From the NCBI GenBank assembly GCA_035281645.1, contig DATEDN010000092.1, forward strand, positions 58,342 to 122,341: a DNA stretch of 64,000 nucleotides, written 5' to 3'. The notes below the pieces were generated by a model. The model worked only from the letters and a program-made list of their open reading frames with translations, was not told the origin of the DNA and made no database searches. Positions 59,534 through 64,000 of this stretch are shown here, one piece after another. This DNA is from JACCTH01 sp035281645. Lineage in GTDB: Bacteria; Actinomycetota; Acidimicrobiia; Spongiisociales; ZC4RG35. Position 1 is the stretch's first letter, and each line of letters starts with the position of its first letter. Made by a program: the position numbers and the translations under genes.

Positions 59534-60393
59534 AGGTTTAGGGCCTTCCGAGACTCGGCCACGACGGCTTCGGGGGTTTCTCCGCGAGAGTGGGCGCGCC
59601 GGGCTCCCCGCTCGTCCGATATGTAGGCGTCCATTCGGATCAGCCGTCCCTCCCAGGTGGCCAGCGCCCCCAGCGCGGATCGGCAACCCGCCCCGGTCTC
59701 CGCCAACAGCATTCGCTCGGCCAATACCAAGATCCGGAGCGACCTGTCATCGATCGCCGCCACCATCTCCGCTGCCTCGTCTCCCTCCCGAGTCTCGATC
59801 GCCAGCACCCCCTGGCCGGGGGCTGGCACCATCTCGGCGACTTCAAGGCGTTGGGCGATCGAGTCCTCCCTCCCGAGCCGTTCGAGCCCGGCCTCAGCGA
59901 GAATGACCGCGTCGACCTCGCCCGATGCCACCTTTTCGAGACGGGTATCGACATTGCCCCGCACATCGATTGTCCGGAGGTCGGGTCGTAATCCCCTGAG
60001 CTGAGTGGTTCGGCGGGGGCTGCCAGTGCCCACCAGCGCCCCGGGGGGGAGAGTCTCGAGGCCATCACCCACCAAGACGTCGAGAGGCGAGGCCCGTTCG
60101 GGAACCGCGGCCAGAATCAGGGCCTCGGGGCCGACGACAGGAAGATCTTTAAGGGAGTGCACCGCCAAGTCGGCCCGCCCGTCCATCACCGCGTCCTGAA
60201 CAGCGCGAACAAAGGCGCCCATTTCGGTCAGCTCGCCGATAGGGCTCACTCGGTCGTGATCTCCCGCGGTGGTCACCTCCACCATCTCGATTGCGAGGCC
60301 GGGGTGCGCCGCAATCAGCAGCCGGGCGACCCGGTCGGCCTGCGCGAGGGCAAGTGAGGACCGGCGAGTGGCAATACGTAAATCAGTCACCAT
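59530..60393 (-). CDS. hemC: Hydroxymethylbilane synthase (porphobilinogen deaminase)
   Basis: A 287-residue enzyme that polymerises four porphobilinogen units. TRRSSLALAQADRVARLL is the family start; LAVHSLKDLP has the catalytic Asp; GTGSPRRTTQLRGLRPDL, IDVRGNVDTRLEKV and AEAGLERLG follow. The dipyrromethane-cofactor Cys is in GAGCRSALGALATW. ATG 60393 lies within the end of hemA (11-base overlap). The long upstream open frame belongs to the hemA antisense/overlap and was excluded. Confidence 0.95.
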   Translation of the reverse strand: MVTDLRIATRRSSLALAQADRVARLLIAAHPGLAIEMVEVTTAGDHDRVSPIGELTEMGAFVRAVQDAVMDGRADLAVHSLKDLPVVGPEALILAAVPERASPLDVLVGDGLETLPPGALVGTGSPRRTTQLRGLRPDLRTIDVRGNVDTRLEKVASGEVDAVILAEAGLERLGREDSIAQRLEVAEMVPAPGQGVLAIETREGDEAAEMVAAIDDRSLRILVLAERMLLAETGAGCRSALGALATWEGRLIRMDAYISDERGARRAHSRGETPEAVVAESRKALNL

Positions 60394-61468
60394 CGAGTCC
60401 GAACGCCTCGGCCAACACTTCCACCGCCTCGGCGGAACCTGAGCCCAGGTAGGAAATCGGCGGGTGGAGCACCCTACGCGCCACGGTGTGAGCAAGGTGT
60501 CGCAGGAGACGTTCTGGATCCTCGGTTGACCGGAAACGTTGCGCAAAGCGAGCAGCTTCTTCACCGGCTGCCTGGTCGGCGGCGGCCGTCAGCGCCGCGA
60601 TCACCTCGCTATTTCGGACCGGCGTCTCAAGGCGTCGCCAGCTCTTCTCCGCGTCTTCTTTGAGCCTTTGGTCTACGGTCCGAGATGGGCGGGCGTCGGC
60701 AGAGGCGGCCAGCTCGTCGATTCCGACGTAGTGGACCAAATCGTCCCCCGGAGAAAAGGCTGGAGGCATCCCCAAGTCGATCAACAAGAGCGGCTCGGTC
60801 CGCTCGCGCAGGGCGCTCCTGAAACCGTGGGTCATCGCCACCTTGCCGGGAAAGGTCGAAATCACTACTGGGAACGAGCGCAAGGCCCGCTCAGCCTCCT
60901 CCCAAGGCAGTGCCTGGCGATCGCCGACCTCAACCGAGCGCCGAGCAAAAACAACAACTTCCTTGCCGTCGAGGCCAGCCGATGTGGCTCGGGCCATTGC
61001 CCCCGAACCGAGTATGGCGACACGGTCATAGGGTGCTGCGATTCGAGCGGCGACCGCGGCCAGAGACCCGCCGGGTCCCTCTCCTAGCAAACGGCGTGTG
61101 CGTCGAGCCACTCCCACTGCGGCTTCGAGGACCCGCACCAGCGAGGCCTCAGGAGCTCCTAGCCGGTAGCGGTTCAGGGCTTGACGGAACTGGCCCAAGA
61201 CCTCGGGCTCCCCGATCAGGGGGGACTCCAGTCCCGCCGCCACCCGGCATAGGTACTGAAACGCCTCCTCGTCGTCTCGAAGTCGACCTCCCGAGGACTC
61301 GGCCGATGGAAAGGCGTCTCCCGGCGTCACCGACGCCAGCTCGACGCGCAAACAGGTGGTGAGGAGAAAGGCGTCCCCCCCAGTCTTGAGCAACGAACGC
61401 GCGAGGCGAGCTCGCTCCTCGGCTGGCACCGCGGGGTGCGCAAAGGACAAAGTCCTCAGTCGAGGCAC
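60383..61468 (-). CDS. hemA: Glutamyl-tRNA reductase
   Basis: A 361-residue NADPH enzyme that reduces glutamyl-tRNA to glutamate-1-semialdehyde, the first committed step. The catalytic Cys is in LLTTCLRVELA (usually STCNRTE), AGLESPLIGEPEVLGQF is the strongly conserved substrate motif, and VAILGSGAMARAT is the NADPH motif. PLLLIDLGMPPAFSP and a C-terminal dimerisation helix follow. It is shorter than usual (420-450), mainly in the dimerisation domain. GTG start at 61468. It is the first gene of the haem operon; the 139 bases upstream (61469-61607) probably hold the promoter. Confidence 0.93.
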   Translation of the reverse strand: MPRLRTLSFAHPAVPAEERARLARSLLKTGGDAFLLTTCLRVELASVTPGDAFPSAESSGGRLRDDEEAFQYLCRVAAGLESPLIGEPEVLGQFRQALNRYRLGAPEASLVRVLEAAVGVARRTRRLLGEGPGGSLAAVAARIAAPYDRVAILGSGAMARATSAGLDGKEVVVFARRSVEVGDRQALPWEEAERALRSFPVVISTFPGKVAMTHGFRSALRERTEPLLLIDLGMPPAFSPGDDLVHYVGIDELAASADARPSRTVDQRLKEDAEKSWRRLETPVRNSEVIAALTAAADQAAGEEAARFAQRFRSTEDPERLLRHLAHTVARRVLHPPISYLGSGSAEAVEVLAEAFGLDGD

Positions 61469-61607
61469 GCGATGAACGGCCTTCCAAACCTCGCCATGAC
61501 GGAACGCAATTAAGTCCGGGATCAGTCAGACAGCGAGTCGGCATCGATCCGACGCAGAGTCGACTCCCTGCTGTGTTTCTATCGGGACTTCCGGGAACGA
61601 GGGAGAC

Positions 61608-63515
61608 TCAGGCGTAAGTGCGGTCGATTCGCTCCGACCAGGTCTGCTCGAAAATCACCTGCTCTCCTTCCAAAGCCTCGAGCCCGATCTCCAGATAAAA
61701 CGCGTCCGCATCGGACGTGATCCTCACCCGGCCGTTGGCGCCCACCTTCCAGTCGTCTCGTTCCAGGGTCAGCTCCACATTCGAAACGAGGGAGGTCGAG
61801 GCGGGTCCATCGGTTTTCACCCCAGCTTCCCATCGTTGCCGGGTGCTGTACCGAAGCCGTCCCTTTTGCAGCTCGTCGCGAGCGAGACTTCTTCTGAAAA
61901 TGGTCCCGGCATCACGTTGCTCGACTCCCCATGTCACCTCATCGAGCTCTGTTACGGCCGGCGCCGCTGGCGGGGCCGGAGCGGATGGGATCTTCACCAC
62001 GCGCCCACCTGCGGGACGGAGCGGGAAGCGAAGTCGGCTTCGAGCAGGGTCCACTGTCAACCGAAATCGCCGGCCGGGAGGCCAAACGATGGGAAAGTCG
62101 GCGCCGGCCACGCTCAACCGCACCCTCCACCCCGCGGGGATTCGGGCCGAGGAGGCGAGGAGGGGGAACGTGACCTGGCGCCACTCCCCCGCTCGGAGCG
62201 GCAACGGTGCCGATAGATCGTCCGGAAACACCAGGTTGCGACTCCCGCGACAAATGAGGAATGCGTCATCACCCGGCGCTACTGCCAGTAAGCGCGCCGC
62301 CACCAACCCCGCCGACTGGTCAGAGGAAACCAACAGTGTCACTTGGGGGCTGCCCAACAGGTCGAGATCGGCGGGCATCGGTTCGGACTCGAAGGTGAGG
62401 GAAGCCTCGTCGTCTAAAACCGGATCGCTCGAGCCAACCACGGCTCGATCCCAAGCGGGAGCATGCGACCCGACCCACTGTGGACCGTCCCAGGTTCGGA
62501 TACCTTCCCCGAGCTGCATCTCCCAGATATCAGCCGCGGTCTCGGCCTGCCACGCCTCCCAGAAGCCAATCGAGACGGGAGCGTCATAGGGCGGCGTCGT
62601 CCTCACCCAAGCCGTGAGGAGCGGCATCTCCATGACCCGGTTGTCATCGCCCCGCAGATGGTGAGCGAACCAGCGCGCCATCAGTTCGAAGTGGTCGAGG
62701 GTAGGGGCAGGCACACCGGTGGCGGGCCGGTAATGGCCCCAGGGGCCGATCACCGCTCGACGCGGGCACTCGAGTTGGTTGACCATCTCCAACATGCCGT
62801 CGATGTAGCCGTCAAGCCAGCCCCCGATCAAAAGAGTGGGAACCCGGATCGACCCGTAATCGGCACAAGGCGAGCCGTGCAGCCAATAGGCGTCGCGGGA
62901 TTGATGGCGAAACCAGTTGAACAGCCACTGTGGAGTTTTTTCCAGCCGATCCATCCACATCTCGCGCCACCGCTCACCGACGATTTCGGGGTCGGGTGGC
63001 AGTCCGTTCAGCGCCACCATTGAAGTTGGCCAGTCGCCTTGCTCGGCCGCTTGGATCGAACCGCCGGTGTAGTGCACGTCGGTAGCGAACCGATCGTGGG
63101 TGGCGTGCACGGCGACGATGGCCTTCAGGGCAGGTGGCTGCAGCATCGCTGTCTGCAGGGCGCTGAACCCTCCCCAGGAAATTCCCCACATCCCTACGTT
63201 CCCGTTGCACCATGCCTGGGCGGCAACCCAGCCGATGATCTCTGTGGCATCGGCCATCTCTTCGGCCGTGTACTCGTCGGTGATCACGCCTTCGGATGCG
63301 CCGGTGCCGCGGATGTCGAGGCGGACGCCAGCTATCCCCGCCTCGGTGAGATAGCTATACGTCTGCCAGTCGCGGGTGAAGCAGTCGTCGTCTTTCCGAT
63401 AGGGAAGCGACTCCAGTACCGCCGGAAACGGACCCGGGCCATCGGGCAGATAGAGAGTGAGGGCGATCCGAATCCCGTCCCGCATCGGCACGAAGACCTT
63501 GCGATCCAACTTCAC
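61608..63515 (-). CDS. CocE/NonD family hydrolase (X-Pro dipeptidyl-peptidase S15 type)
   Basis: A 635-residue serine hydrolase. The catalytic triad can be read: Ser in WGISWGGFSALQ (about 118), Asp in GGWLDGYIDG (about 255) and His in GPWGHYRP (about 285). PMRDGIRIALTLYLPDG, RLDIRGTGASEG and a C-terminal beta-sandwich (about 420-635) with RLSVAGADFP fit CocE/S15 acyl hydrolases, which cut esters or X-Pro peptides. No signal peptide is seen. GTG at 63515. It is transcribed toward hemA, but the 139-base gap suggests a separate unit. Confidence 0.9.
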   Translation of the reverse strand: MKLDRKVFVPMRDGIRIALTLYLPDGPGPFPAVLESLPYRKDDDCFTRDWQTYSYLTEAGIAGVRLDIRGTGASEGVITDEYTAEEMADATEIIGWVAAQAWCNGNVGMWGISWGGFSALQTAMLQPPALKAIVAVHATHDRFATDVHYTGGSIQAAEQGDWPTSMVALNGLPPDPEIVGERWREMWMDRLEKTPQWLFNWFRHQSRDAYWLHGSPCADYGSIRVPTLLIGGWLDGYIDGMLEMVNQLECPRRAVIGPWGHYRPATGVPAPTLDHFELMARWFAHHLRGDDNRVMEMPLLTAWVRTTPPYDAPVSIGFWEAWQAETAADIWEMQLGEGIRTWDGPQWVGSHAPAWDRAVVGSSDPVLDDEASLTFESEPMPADLDLLGSPQVTLLVSSDQSAGLVAARLLAVAPGDDAFLICRGSRNLVFPDDLSAPLPLRAGEWRQVTFPLLASSARIPAGWRVRLSVAGADFPIVWPPGRRFRLTVDPARSRLRFPLRPAGGRVVKIPSAPAPPAAPAVTELDEVTWGVEQRDAGTIFRRSLARDELQKGRLRYSTRQRWEAGVKTDGPASTSLVSNVELTLERDDWKVGANGRVRITSDADAFYLEIGLEALEGEQVIFEQTWSERIDRTYA

Positions 63516-63567
63516 GGCCTGGATTGTCGCCTGGTTATTTCACCGCGTCGATGACCGCACCCACAGG

Positions 63568-63750
63568 TCAGGTTCCCGCCAGGATCTCGCGTTCGCGCCA
63601 CCTGCTCACCCAGGGCTGGTCCTCTGGCTCCGCCACCACTGGTGCCCCGCCTTCCTGTAACTCGGCAAGCGCTCGATCGACATCTTCCACGTCTCCGCTG
63701 ATGATCGGAAATGCATCGTTGCTCACAACGGCATTATCAAGTCGATACAC
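63568..63750 (-). CDS. Possible small hypothetical protein
   Basis: A 60-codon frame in the 264-base gap between the S15 hydrolase and the terminal membrane gene. The product is acidic (FPIISGDVEDVDRALAEL, EPEDQPWVSRW) and looks like a plausible helical protein, but there is no known family and no strong ribosome-binding site. It may be spurious; apart from this, the gap shows nothing that I can identify. Confidence 0.3.
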   Translation of the reverse strand: MYRLDNAVVSNDAFPIISGDVEDVDRALAELQEGGAPVVAEPEDQPWVSRWREREILAGT

Positions 63751-63779
63751 GATCTAGCGCGTAAGCTCGAGCGACGTTG

Positions 63780-64000
63780 ATGAGGAGCGTGCTTTTACGG
63801 GCGGCTGGTGGCCTGGCCGCGATCGCGTTCTGGCTTGGGTTGGTGGTGGTGGCGCTTAACACCCTTGATACCGGCCTGCCTCGCTCGGAAGGCCTTGGTG
63901 GGTGGCCATTTTTCCTCGTGGCTCTGGCCATCACTGCGGCGGTTGCCTTCTATGTCTCGAGGCGGCCAGGAAAGCCGGGCTGGTTCCACTTCATATTGGG
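63780..64000 (+). CDS. Membrane protein, cut by the window end
   Basis: I translated the frame by hand from ATG 63780; it remains open for 73 codons to the end of the window. Two hydrophobic segments are visible, about residues 9-28 (AGGLAAIAFWLGLVVVAL) and 43-62 (PFFLVALAITAAVAFYVS), separated by a Gly-rich loop. No family is recognised. The GTG at 63789 is an alternative start. It is divergent from the S15 hydrolase gene. Confidence 0.6.
   Translation, partial: MRSVLLRAAGGLAAIAFWLGLVVVALNTLDTGLPRSEGLGGWPFFLVALAITAAVAFYVSRRPGKPGWFHFIL

Noticed and set aside
1..64000. CRISPR arrays, tRNA/rRNA genes, insertion sequences, prophage
   Set aside because: No regularly spaced repeats, cloverleaf-type sequences, transposase or phage genes were seen on reading both strands.

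Overview
The window is about 62-64% GC, almost fully coding, with many 4-base ATGA/GTGA stop-start overlaps and frequent GTG/TTG starts. It looks like an actinobacterial chromosome segment. An acidimicrobiia-like origin is my inference, from the Thr/Ala-rich linkers after the lipobox of the solute-binding lipoproteins, the PPi-type phosphofructokinase and the coproporphyrin-dependent haem pathway typical of monoderm bacteria. I see no rRNA, tRNA, CRISPR, insertion sequence, phage or plasmid genes. The organism appears to be an aerobic heterotroph importing peptides and other organic nitrogen compounds.

Layout. 1-2337 (minus): 5' part of modA, a PPi-dependent phosphofructokinase and an alpha/beta hydrolase. 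2414-5583 (plus): an ABC-2 exporter, a double ATPase and TetR, preceded by a perfect palindrome that is probably the TetR operator. 5629-8702 (minus): boxB and boxC of aerobic benzoyl-CoA epoxidation, without boxA. 8843-11472: a CinA-domain protein, an HMG-CoA lyase and an EamA transporter. 11682-19434 (plus): an M20 amidohydrolase, a complete oligopeptide ABC importer (ATPases, solute-binding protein, permeases; the dppC gene seems to start at ATA) and an NTF2-like protein. 19438-20771 (minus): an XRE-cupin regulator and an SDR.

20896-34639 (plus) is one long, tightly coupled operon and the most unusual part of the window. It encodes a beta-hydroxyacid dehydrogenase, a bicupin, a DddP-like M24 protein with a changed metal ligand, a 2-oxoacid dehydrogenase E1 alpha/beta pair without E2/E3, an amidohydrolase, a ribose/nucleoside-type ABC importer whose second permease is fused to another amidohydrolase, and a D-amino-acid oxidase. 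It reads as an undescribed uptake-and-deamination pathway for an unidentified nitrogenous compound. A TauE/SafE exporter lies convergent at its end.

35450-45283: a second oligopeptide importer (minus), divergent from a GntR-MFS-ornithine cyclodeaminase-like-gamma-glutamyltransferase operon (plus). 45290-52128 is a second candidate system. A GntR regulator lies between a minus-strand arm (GlcG/HbpS-like, aldehyde dehydrogenase, ferritin-like) and a plus-strand arm (haem-oxygenase-like diiron oxidase with a full CADD-type ligand set, a Rieske ferredoxin, a ferredoxin reductase fused to a second bc1-type Rieske domain, and an atypical SDR). Palindromic GTATAC sites sit before both arms. The set looks like a dedicated oxygenase with its own electron chain plus downstream aldehyde and alcohol oxidation.

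52137-61468 (minus) holds nine contiguous, overlapping haem genes in the order hemA-C-D-B-L-E-Q-H-Y, the whole coproporphyrin-dependent route from glutamyl-tRNA to haem, followed by a small membrane protein. 61608-64000 holds an S15/CocE-type hydrolase, a doubtful small ORF and the start of a membrane protein cut by the window end.
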